This document shows, piece after piece, positions 12,353 through 21,132 of a DNA stretch of 64,000 bases (the first letter of the stretch is position 1; the number at the start of each line of letters is the position of its first letter). The position numbers and the translations under genes are program-made. Under the pieces are notes generated by a model that saw only the letters and a list, made by a program, of their open reading frames with translations, was not told where the DNA came from and searched no databases. Where the stretch lies: NCBI GenBank assembly GCA_947627565.1, contig CANQWO010000002.1, forward strand, positions 1-64,000, written 5' to 3'. Origin of the DNA: an uncultured Clostridia bacterium (GTDB lineage: Bacteria > Bacillota > Clostridia > Christensenellales > Borkfalkiaceae).

Positions 12353-13093
12353 ATGAAAACTTTTTTAACGCGCCTCCCCGTCGCGCATCGGGGACTGCAT
12401 GACAGCGAAAAACCCGAGAACTCCCTCTCCGCCTTCCGCGCGGCCGTAGAGCACGGCTATGCCATCGAGACGGACGTCCGCTTTACCAAAGATAAGCGGC
12501 TCGTCGTCATGCACGACGACAATTTGCAGCGCATGACGGGTGACCCGCGGACGGTATCGGAGTGTACCATGTCCGAGATCAAAGCTCTCAAATTCGTCGG
12601 AAGCGACGAAACAATCCCCACCGTTGCGGAATTTTTGGAGGCGGTGAACGGGACCTCGCCGCTGCTCATCGAGATCAAGGATATGCCGGGCGTCAAGGGC
12701 AAAGAAGTTGCGAAAGCGCTCTCGGAGGCGATGAAGGGTTATGGCGGCGAGTATGCCGTGCAGTCCTTCAATCCGCTCTATGTGAAGGCCTACAAAAAAT
12801 TGCATCCCGCAGTGATGTGCGGCGTGCTCGCCTCGACGGGGATGTATCAAAAGAGCGATCCCCTCATCTGGCGGACGAAAATGTATCTCGTTTCCCGCCT
12901 CAAGCTGAATTTCTATATCAAGCCCGACTTTGTCAGCTACGACATCTGGTCGCTGCCGCAAAAATGGGTGACGAAATTCAAGGGGATCAAGCTCGCGTGG
13001 ACCATCGGGTCGCCGGAGCTGGAAGAGAAAGCGCGGAAGTATGTCGACAACATCATTTTCGAAAATTATTGCGCGGAAATTCCCAAACCGTGA
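12353..13093 (+). CDS. Glycerophosphodiester phosphodiesterase
   Basis: LPVAHRGLHDSEKPENSLSAFRAAVEHGYAIETDVRFTKDKRLVVMHDD, canonical GDPD. Confidence 0.95.
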   Translation: MKTFLTRLPVAHRGLHDSEKPENSLSAFRAAVEHGYAIETDVRFTKDKRLVVMHDDNLQRMTGDPRTVSECTMSEIKALKFVGSDETIPTVAEFLEAVNGTSPLLIEIKDMPGVKGKEVAKALSEAMKGYGGEYAVQSFNPLYVKAYKKLHPAVMCGVLASTGMYQKSDPLIWRTKMYLVSRLKLNFYIKPDFVSYDIWSLPQKWVTKFKGIKLAWTIGSPELEEKARKYVDNIIFENYCAEIPKP

Positions 13094-13095
13094 AC

Positions 13096-13136
13096 CGTGC
13101 GCCGTGCCCCCATGTGCCATGGGGGCACGGCGCACG
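13096..13136 (+). terminator. Perfect 19-bp stem hairpin directly after the GDPD stop
   Basis: CGTGCGCCGTGCCCCCATG-TGC-CATGGGGGCACGGCGCACG. Confidence 0.6.
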
Positions 13137-13189
13137 CGAGCTTTCGGCAAAAACGGGCATACCATGTCCGCGATCGTCCGTTCAAAATG

Positions 13190-13222
13190 AAAACCGCACA
13201 GACAAATCGTCTGTGCGGTTTT
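13190..13222. terminator. Bidirectional terminator hairpin
   Basis: AAAACCGCACAGAC-aaatc-GTCTGTGCGGTTTT between convergent genes. Confidence 0.8.
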
Positions 13223-13237
13223 GTATTCGATAAAATG

Positions 13238-16200
13238 TCATTCCGTGACAAGCGCGATGCTGTGTTTCTCCTCATCGATCGTGAAGTGGCGCCCGGATTT
13301 CGTTGTCACATTCAACAAACCGTCTACCTCTTCCGTCGATTCGGCGAAGTATGCGGCGCCTTGGAAGACAACCAGCTCGACCGTCTTCTTCCCGTCCGCC
13401 ACGGAATAATCCGCATAGGTATTCTCCTCTGCGCCGTTTATGGTGAACACGGTCTTCTCGGTGACGGTGGCCGTATCGAGGAACGGCACTTCGAGCACTT
13501 CCTCCGCGCCCTCCGTCGTCTTTTCCGTCAGTTGGATCACATAATAGGTGGCTCCGGTTCTGATCTGCTGATCGTCGTAGGTGCGGACAATGTGCGTGAT
13601 GACCAAATTTTCGCTGTCGAAATAGGCCTCGGTGGACGCAATATCCTCGCCGTTCTTCTTGAGTTTTACATCGTAGACGCCGCCGACTCTGACTCTTTGG
13701 CTGTCGGTGGCGATCACGCGCTCGATCTCCATCTCATAGCCGCCGTCCGCCGTCAATGTCTCCGCACGGGTGAAGGCAAAGGCGCTATAACCGTATAAGC
13801 CGAAGATGCTTGCAAATGTGCCGTCGATGGTGAAGTGGAGCCGATAGATCGCCTGATCGCTGCCCGTGACTTCCACGGTATAGAGCCCGTTTTCCGCAGT
13901 GTATTTTGCGTCCTTGAAGCCGATGACCTCGCCCTTGGAATCAACAAACCCGGAATAGGCTCCGAACTCGCCCGTGGCCGTTTGGGAAGTGACTTCGCCG
14001 GCTTCGTTGTAGGTATCCAGGATCGTGATCAAACCGAATACATTCTGCGGTTGCGTGAGCCCCTGCATCGCATAGATGTAGACGCTGGCCAGATAGAGAA
14101 CGGACGGAAGCTGCCGTTGAAGGTACATCGAACGCAGCGTGTAGGTATTGTTGGAGACGCCGTCGGCCGTCTCGCCCGAATACTCCACTTCGAGCGCAAA
14201 GCGATATGAGCCCAAGATGAGGGTCATCGTCGTCGTTTCATCCTCATTCAACGTGCGTTCGACATAGCAAGAAGTCGATCTCCCGTTGAAGACGACGCTC
14301 CCGCTCACTCTGAACTCCGTTGCGCCCGTGGGGGTGAAGGTGAGATTTTCGAGCTTCGCCGTGCTGCCGTCGCTCATCGGGATGGGATAGGCGTCCTGAT
14401 TCCCCTCGGCGCGCGTGAACATCAGTTGATAGCCGTTGGTGAGGTAATACGTCTTATCCTTCCAGGTGATCGAGGAACCGAAGGCGCCGAACTCCTCCTC
14501 AACAAATCCGTATTCGTTGGCATCGGGATCGCTGCTATCGCGATGATACAGATAGACCTTCTGATTCTTGACATTATAATAGTATTGCGTCTCTCCGCCG
14601 TAGATCATGAAGCCGTAGCTGTAGAAGACCATCGCATCGAGATCCTTGGTAAAGTAGCTGCGGGGCGTGAAGTCGCTCGGAACGGCAGTGCCCTTTTCGA
14701 GATCGTAGGTATAGATGCAGGCATCCGACCCCTCACGATTCGCATAATAGAGCAAGCTATCGTTGATTAACACATACCGGCCGAGTTCGGGAATCCCATA
14801 TTCGTCATAGCGGATGGCATTGCCGAAGCCGTCGAACGCAATCACCGAGAGTTCCGCTTCGTTGACGAGAATGGTGACGATCTCCTCGTTGTATACAATG
14901 AACGTGTTGTAGAGGGTGGTGGAATCGGAACCGATCGTAATGGTGCTCCGGATCCCGCGGATGGTGTGTTCTTCCGATCCTACTTTGTAAACAAGGGTGA
15001 AGAGCTGCGTATTCCCGGACACCTCATAGGTATAGGTGCCGTGATAGACTTCCTCACGTTCGCCATCCTTGATCGTAAAGACGGTGAAATTGCCATGGCC
15101 GTCGAGTTCAAGGGACTCATCCCCGATGCTCTGATTGCGCATGAGAAGATAGGAGGCGAACTCGCTGCCGCGCCGCGCATAGGTTCTGTCCTCGGCGATG
15201 TCGAAATACATCGAACCTTCACTCGTGAGGAAGCAGATCACCTTCTTTTCCTTGTCGCGGACATAGTAGACGCCGTTCAGAATGTTGCCGCCGACGGAGA
15301 GGCTCGCATTGTACCCGAAGCCATCGAGTGTGAGCGTGCCGAAGCCCGTCTCCGTGCTACTGTATTCGCCCTCAAAGTCGCCGTTGTGCTTCGTGAAGAG
15401 TCTGGTGTTGTTGATTTGGATGAGAAGGAAATCGAACTCCTTCTTTTCGCCGCTCTCGTCCCCGTTCAGCGTCCCCGTGAAGTGATAGATGACGCCATCG
15501 AAGGCCGTTTTTCTGCCTGTGTTTTCAAAGGTCCCGTAATAGCTCGTGACGACGGCGTCCTCGCCCTCGGTTTCGGCGGGCGTGACGATGGTGTAGACTG
15601 CGCCGTCCTTGCCGTCGAAGTCGATGTATTCGAGCCGATCCGCAGCGCCGTTCTCGTTCATGCAATACACGGTGCCGAGCAGTGTGCTGAGAATGATGAA
15701 GGTCTGATCCTCATCGTTCATCTCGAGAGAGAGCGTTCCCGAAGAAGTGACGATCACAAGGATGTTCCCGCTGCGCGTGTAGGAGCCGACGATCTCCTGC
15801 CTCACGCCGCCTGCATCATAGGTGAGCACCGCAAACCCGGCGATCAAGGAGAGTTCGGCGGAGAGGCTCGTCTCCCCCTCTTGCTCGTGATAGACGGTAT
15901 CGTAGGTCTCCGCTTCGCCCTCTTTGGGGGTCACGGAATACCAATAGGCGATGGGGTAGGTGCCGGAACTTGATATCGAGATGTACGCGGTATCGAAGAC
16001 GATCTCCGCAAGATCAGAGATGTCGATGGGCGTACTCAGATAGGAGACGTCGTCGAAATACTTGGAAACGGTGGCATGCCGCCTTCCGTCCTCCTCGGTA
16101 TAGGTGCCTTCGGCGACCTTCACAAAGACGCGCGTAGTCGTGCTGGCGGTGCTGATCGCATAGAGGGAGAAGTCCCCTTCCTCGCTCTCGTTGAGCACGA

Positions 16201-18277
16201 TGAGAGGCGCATAGTGGAAGTAGACGCCCTCCTGATCGTCCTTATAATAATATTCGCTGTAACCGAGAGCCTTCTTGTCGAAGTGATACTCGACGACAAC
16301 TTGATTTTCCACCAACGTCTGCGTAGCATAGACGTGGAACATCAACGTCTGCGTGGAGGTGTAGACGGTGACGATATATCCGCCGAACGCAGAGGACGTG
16401 TAGGTATAAGATCCGTTTACGATGGAATCGCCCGAATATGTGGCATTGTAGAGGCCGTCAAGCGTGAGCGTCTCCGCGCCCGAGGTGAAGGTGTTGTCGA
16501 ACGACGCATTATAGCTGGTATATGCCCTCCGGCCCGAAACATTTACGATCTTGCAGGTATCGAGAAGTCTGCCCGTGCTGGTATCGTAAAGATAGAACGT
16601 ATCGGCCTGCTCGGCGAAACGGTAGTAGTAATTCGCAATCGAGGTCCCCATATTCATGGCCGCGACGCCGTATCCGTTGAACGTGAGCGCATTGAGATTT
16701 TGCGGGTAGACCATGGGCGCACCGCGATACATCGCGGCATATTCGAGAATGCCGATCGAATAAGACGCTTCGTCGCGGATGCTGAAGACGGGGGTGTTCA
16801 CATTGTTGACGGTGGCGATCCCCTGCATGAACACGAAGGATGTGCCGGCGAGCTCGCCGCTCGTAAACGTTGCCTCGTATTCTGCGCCCTCACGGTAGGC
16901 ATACGTTCCCTTGGATTCGGCAATGACTGTCTTGCCGCCCTGCCCGTTGTCTTCATTTCTGGTATATGTGACGTTGTTGAGCTCGTCGAGGATGAGCACG
17001 GTATTGGAATCCAGCCCGGTCCCCATCACATAGAGCGAAAGATTGTGCTGACGGGCCGTCACATAATAGGCGAAGGTCCCATTCTCATCGTTGAAAACCC
17101 CTTCTAAGATGACCTTCTGCGCATCGTCATAGAAGAGGAAACCGTTGGTGATCGCGTCGTACTCGCCCTTGAAGAAGACGCCCGCACGTTCGAGATAGAC
17201 CTCCTCGGCGTCTGCCGAGAAGTGATAGATGTAGTCGATGCTCTCGAAATTATCGATGTACCCCTTGGTCCAGATGCCATAGAGGAACACGTCCTCTTCG
17301 AGCGGGAAATAATAGAGGTCCTCATCCTCCCCGCCGAAGAGGAAGGTGTTCAGATAGTTGGAGGGGATGAGCTCCTCGTCCGCGGCATCGCCCGTGGCGC
17401 TCTTGCTCCATCCCGTCAGGCAATACCCGCTCGCATAGAAGTTGCTTTCGGGAAGAAGCACTTCCGCGCCGTATAGGCCGCTGATCTCGGCCGTCTCCTC
17501 CTCGCCGTCCGGATAGTTGGCATAGAGGAGGACGCGGATCTCCGCGCGGTCGAAATACATCCTGAACAGGTTCTCGGAGGGAGTTTCGCTGAGCACTTTT
17601 TCCGTGAGATCTCCCTCGTGCTCTGTGGCATTGAACCCCGCGGGTGCGACTTCTTCGGGATCGAGCACAAAGGCAGAGCTACTCCCATACGCATACCCAA
17701 CATAGTTTTCCTCTCCCTTCTCGTAGGTAGCGAGATCGTCGAGGCTCTGGAGATAGCGCTCCACGGTATAGCCGACCATGTAATGCGCAGTAAGCGTGAT
17801 GTCCTCGGCGGGCATCGTATCCGTGGCGCCGAGCGCCTTGCCGGAATAGAGCCACTCCCCGAACCGGAAGTTCTCCTTGACGGGTACATAATTCTCGAGC
17901 GTAGTGCTCAGATTCGTCCCCGGTTTCAGATAGAAAGACGCGGAGGAGACGGAGCCGCCCGCAACATCGAGGGTGACAAGGTACATCTTCTCCCATTTGG
18001 CATAGAACGTGCGGCTTTTCTCGACCGTCTGCTTCTCCGAAACGGGATCCCCGGTGCATTCTGCGTCTTCGAACCAGCCTTCGAAGCTGTATCCTTCGCG
18101 CTCGGGAACGGGGAGCGTGACCTCCTCTCCCTTTGTCACTTTCATGCTTGCGATCGCATTGCCGCCGTTCGTCTCGAATTTGAACGTGATGCCTCCCGCG
18201 CATGCCGCAATGGCAAAGCACAGGACTGCGAGCGCTGTCATCAAGACAAGGGCAAGACCTTTTCTCATCTTTTTCAT
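13238..18277 (-). CDS. Giant (1679 aa) lipoprotein with Listeria-Bacteroides (InlB B-) repeats and many beta-rich repeat units
   Basis: MKKMRKGLALVLMTALAVLCFAIAACAGG lipobox; FETNGGNAIASMKVTKGEEVTLPVPEREGYSFEGWFEDAECTG; RBS AAGGAG. Confidence 0.85.
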   Translation of the reverse strand: MKKMRKGLALVLMTALAVLCFAIAACAGGITFKFETNGGNAIASMKVTKGEEVTLPVPEREGYSFEGWFEDAECTGDPVSEKQTVEKSRTFYAKWEKMYLVTLDVAGGSVSSASFYLKPGTNLSTTLENYVPVKENFRFGEWLYSGKALGATDTMPAEDITLTAHYMVGYTVERYLQSLDDLATYEKGEENYVGYAYGSSSAFVLDPEEVAPAGFNATEHEGDLTEKVLSETPSENLFRMYFDRAEIRVLLYANYPDGEEETAEISGLYGAEVLLPESNFYASGYCLTGWSKSATGDAADEELIPSNYLNTFLFGGEDEDLYYFPLEEDVFLYGIWTKGYIDNFESIDYIYHFSADAEEVYLERAGVFFKGEYDAITNGFLFYDDAQKVILEGVFNDENGTFAYYVTARQHNLSLYVMGTGLDSNTVLILDELNNVTYTRNEDNGQGGKTVIAESKGTYAYREGAEYEATFTSGELAGTSFVFMQGIATVNNVNTPVFSIRDEASYSIGILEYAAMYRGAPMVYPQNLNALTFNGYGVAAMNMGTSIANYYYRFAEQADTFYLYDTSTGRLLDTCKIVNVSGRRAYTSYNASFDNTFTSGAETLTLDGLYNATYSGDSIVNGSYTYTSSAFGGYIVTVYTSTQTLMFHVYATQTLVENQVVVEYHFDKKALGYSEYYYKDDQEGVYFHYAPLIVLNESEEGDFSLYAISTASTTTRVFVKVAEGTYTEEDGRRHATVSKYFDDVSYLSTPIDISDLAEIVFDTAYISISSSGTYPIAYWYSVTPKEGEAETYDTVYHEQEGETSLSAELSLIAGFAVLTYDAGGVRQEIVGSYTRSGNILVIVTSSGTLSLEMNDEDQTFIILSTLLGTVYCMNENGAADRLEYIDFDGKDGAVYTIVTPAETEGEDAVVTSYYGTFENTGRKTAFDGVIYHFTGTLNGDESGEKKEFDFLLIQINNTRLFTKHNGDFEGEYSSTETGFGTLTLDGFGYNASLSVGGNILNGVYYVRDKEKKVICFLTSEGSMYFDIAEDRTYARRGSEFASYLLMRNQSIGDESLELDGHGNFTVFTIKDGEREEVYHGTYTYEVSGNTQLFTLVYKVGSEEHTIRGIRSTITIGSDSTTLYNTFIVYNEEIVTILVNEAELSVIAFDGFGNAIRYDEYGIPELGRYVLINDSLLYYANREGSDACIYTYDLEKGTAVPSDFTPRSYFTKDLDAMVFYSYGFMIYGGETQYYYNVKNQKVYLYHRDSSDPDANEYGFVEEEFGAFGSSITWKDKTYYLTNGYQLMFTRAEGNQDAYPIPMSDGSTAKLENLTFTPTGATEFRVSGSVVFNGRSTSCYVERTLNEDETTTMTLILGSYRFALEVEYSGETADGVSNNTYTLRSMYLQRQLPSVLYLASVYIYAMQGLTQPQNVFGLITILDTYNEAGEVTSQTATGEFGAYSGFVDSKGEVIGFKDAKYTAENGLYTVEVTGSDQAIYRLHFTIDGTFASIFGLYGYSAFAFTRAETLTADGGYEMEIERVIATDSQRVRVGGVYDVKLKKNGEDIASTEAYFDSENLVITHIVRTYDDQQIRTGATYYVIQLTEKTTEGAEEVLEVPFLDTATVTEKTVFTINGAEENTYADYSVADGKKTVELVVFQGAAYFAESTEEVDGLLNVTTKSGRHFTIDEEKHSIALVTE

Positions 18278-18298
18278 AACGGATATCTCCTTTCGACC

Positions 18299-21106
18299 TT
18301 ACTGATTTTCCGGATGCTCGTCGTAGAGGGCATAGAGCACGGTGCCCTCCGCGGCATCTCTCCAACTCTGCACGTCGTATTCCGCTTCCCCGTCCTCGGA
18401 GGTCGCCCATCCGGCGAACGCGAAGCCATCCCTGTGGGGCGCGACCGCCCCGAAACGCGCATAGGGATTGGATACCTGCCCCACCGTTACGCTGAGAACA
18501 TTCCCCGTTTCATCCAATGTGCAACCCCAGAAAACGGGGCGGAAGGAGGAGTTCCACAGGCCGTCCCATGCCGCAGAGGCGGTCATGGGCGCGGCGGAAT
18601 AGACAGTCATATTGAAACATTTATAGAACGCGTGCGGCCCGATGTAGCCGATCGCTCCGCGCATGACAACGGAGCCGAGCTGCACACAGTCGCGAAACGC
18701 ATTTTCACCGATATATTCGAGGCTTGCGGGCAGCGACAGCGAGGACAATCCCTCGAGCCTATAAAACGCGCATGTCCCGATCCTCTCGAGCCCCTCCGAG
18801 AAGTTGATCTTTTCGATCCCCGCTCGGAAGAACGCGTAATCCCCCACCTCTTTGACGGTAGCGGGAAGCGTGAGCTCTTTCAGGGAGATACATTTGCTGA
18901 ACGCAAGGGCCCCGATGACCTCCGCGCTCCCGAGATCGAGTTCGGCGAGCGAATCGCAGTTGCTGAAAGCGCGATCCCCCACATAGGTGACGGAGGCGGG
19001 CAGTTTGACGGAGGTAACGGCCGCGCACTGGCAGAAGGCATAGGCCCCGACTGTCTCCAACGCATTGCCGAAAACCAAGCTGTTGAGGCTGCTGCACCCC
19101 CAGAAGGCGCCTACATCAAGGGTCTTGAGCGAGGTGACGGAAAAATCAAGCGATGTGAGCGCCGAACATCCCGCAAAGGCGAGGGCTCCCACCTCTTCCA
19201 ACGAACGGGGAAGCGAAGTTCCCAGCGAGATCAGAGAGGTACAGCCGAAGAACGTCTGCGCTCCGATGCTCTGCAGATTCCGGCTGAGCGAGACGGAGGT
19301 AAGAGCAGTACAGCCGGAGAATGCGGCGACGCCGATGTGTCCGACGCGGTTGAGATTCTGCACACCCGTGATGATCTCACAGTTTGCAAACGCAGCGTCT
19401 GCAATCCCCTCCACGTTTTCGGAAAGCGCCACTTCGCTCTGCGTGATATCCGCATATCCCACGACCCAGTTTCCCGCATAGATGACGCCTTCCGCCGTGG
19501 GATTGTTCCAGAGCGCGGTGCCGTAATAGGCGCGCTGCCCGATGGCCTCCACCGTCTCGGGGACGAGAAGGTAGGAATTATCCCTGTTGTTGCTCACGCT
19601 GAGGCAATTCGCGAAAGCGCCGTTGCCGATGCGCTTTAAGCCCCTTCTCTGGAAGACGATATTGCTGAGCGTGCCGCAATTATAGAAGGCATAGTTGCCG
19701 ATCTCCTCGAGCGCGCTCCCTTCGTCGGTGATCAGACTGCGGAGTTTGGGAGAATCCGCAAAGGCATAGGCTCCCACATATTTCACGCTCACGGGGAGCC
19801 TGACCGTGCCGAGTTCGGGGCAGGACTGAAATACTCTCGAGGCGATGCCGACCGTATTTTCTTTGAAACTCGCCACTGTGAAATCGGAGACGGCCTTACT
19901 TTCCGCCGTGGCGCCCACGAGCCAATCCCCTGCGTAGACGAAACCGCCGTGGGTATTGTCGGCGACCTGCTTCCGGTAGAGTTCCGTCCCGAGAAATACG
20001 TCGCGGCCGATCGCATTGACCGATCCGGGAAGCGTGATTTCCTCCAACGCCTCACACCCGGAAAAGACATAATTGCCGAGGGAGGCAAGTCCCTCCGCAA
20101 GCCCGACTTGCTCCAGCTTTTTGCACCCGGAAAAGGCATAATTGCCGATGGAGAGCCCATCGGTCTCTGCAAATGTCGCCTTTGCGAGGTTCAGACGGTT
20201 GGAGAAGGCGTTCTCGCCGATGGAGAGCAATCCCTCGCCGAAGGAAACCGAGGTGAGCGCGTCCTCCGATGAAGAGGAGGCGGAGAAGGCGTCCGTGCCG
20301 ATAGTCTGCAACGAATCGGGAAATTCGAGCGAAGCGATGCCCGTACAGGAATAGAACGCCGTATCGCCGATGGAAAGGAGATCTTCACCGAATGCGATCT
20401 CCTTGAGATTTCTGCAATAGGCAAAGGTCGTAGGGGCGATCTCCTGCAGATGGGCGGGAAGTTTGACGGATGTGAGACTGCTGCAGCCCTGGAAAGCGCT
20501 CTCGCCGATGGAGACAACGCTGTCCGGAAGTTCGACGGACACAAGGCGCGGGCACTGATAGAACGCATTGGCCCCGACGGTGCGCACGTTGGCGCCCACA
20601 ATGAGGTTTTCGATCCTGCCCGAGGCGCGGAATGCCGCATCGAGGATGGCGGTGACGGGTTTCCCGCGGTAGACGTCCTCGATCCGCACCGTCCCCTGCG
20701 CCGTCCCCGATTGAGAGATGGCGTACTCCGTATCCCCGTTGATGAGGGTATAGATGAGCCCCGTTTCGTAATTTTTGTGGAAGTTCTGGACGGCGGACCA
20801 TTCGGAGCGGAGGCTGTTTTGGCTGCCCCCCACGGCCATCACCTTGATCTCATAGTCCCCTTCCGCGAGATCGGAAAGGGTATAGGAGGTCCTGCGGGTA
20901 GTCGCCTCCGATTCGGTCTCCGTCTGGAGATCGCGGATATTCAGGGTGTAACTGCGAGCCCCCTCCACTTCCTCCCAAGAGAGCACGTTGTTCTCATCGA
21001 TCGAAAAGCCCGCGGGCGCGTCCAACTGCGCACCCGAGCATGCCGTAAATATAAACGCTACAAAGAGCGCGACGATGAGAGCAAGCGTCGAGTTGAATTT
21101 TTTCAT
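18299..21106 (-). CDS. BspA-like LRR_5 lipoprotein (~935 aa)
   Basis: MKKFNSTLALIVALFVAFIFTACSG; many IGENAFxxCxxLxSVxLP repeats; C-terminal FAGWATSEDGEAEY. Confidence 0.88.
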   Translation of the reverse strand: MKKFNSTLALIVALFVAFIFTACSGAQLDAPAGFSIDENNVLSWEEVEGARSYTLNIRDLQTETESEATTRRTSYTLSDLAEGDYEIKVMAVGGSQNSLRSEWSAVQNFHKNYETGLIYTLINGDTEYAISQSGTAQGTVRIEDVYRGKPVTAILDAAFRASGRIENLIVGANVRTVGANAFYQCPRLVSVELPDSVVSIGESAFQGCSSLTSVKLPAHLQEIAPTTFAYCRNLKEIAFGEDLLSIGDTAFYSCTGIASLEFPDSLQTIGTDAFSASSSSEDALTSVSFGEGLLSIGENAFSNRLNLAKATFAETDGLSIGNYAFSGCKKLEQVGLAEGLASLGNYVFSGCEALEEITLPGSVNAIGRDVFLGTELYRKQVADNTHGGFVYAGDWLVGATAESKAVSDFTVASFKENTVGIASRVFQSCPELGTVRLPVSVKYVGAYAFADSPKLRSLITDEGSALEEIGNYAFYNCGTLSNIVFQRRGLKRIGNGAFANCLSVSNNRDNSYLLVPETVEAIGQRAYYGTALWNNPTAEGVIYAGNWVVGYADITQSEVALSENVEGIADAAFANCEIITGVQNLNRVGHIGVAAFSGCTALTSVSLSRNLQSIGAQTFFGCTSLISLGTSLPRSLEEVGALAFAGCSALTSLDFSVTSLKTLDVGAFWGCSSLNSLVFGNALETVGAYAFCQCAAVTSVKLPASVTYVGDRAFSNCDSLAELDLGSAEVIGALAFSKCISLKELTLPATVKEVGDYAFFRAGIEKINFSEGLERIGTCAFYRLEGLSSLSLPASLEYIGENAFRDCVQLGSVVMRGAIGYIGPHAFYKCFNMTVYSAAPMTASAAWDGLWNSSFRPVFWGCTLDETGNVLSVTVGQVSNPYARFGAVAPHRDGFAFAGWATSEDGEAEYDVQSWRDAAEGTVLYALYDEHPENQ

Positions 21107-21132
21107 GGATTCCTCCTTGCAGGGGGCGTGTC

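Noticed and set aside
12562-13233. Recurring peptide KTGIPCPRSxVQN seen in two unrelated ORFs (12562.. and 38845..)
   Set aside because: Not a protein family: it is the translated 40-bp intergenic DNA element, reported as a DNA finding instead.
17618-19639. 673-aa plus-strand ORF
   Set aside because: Antisense across two lipoprotein genes; no recognisable motif.
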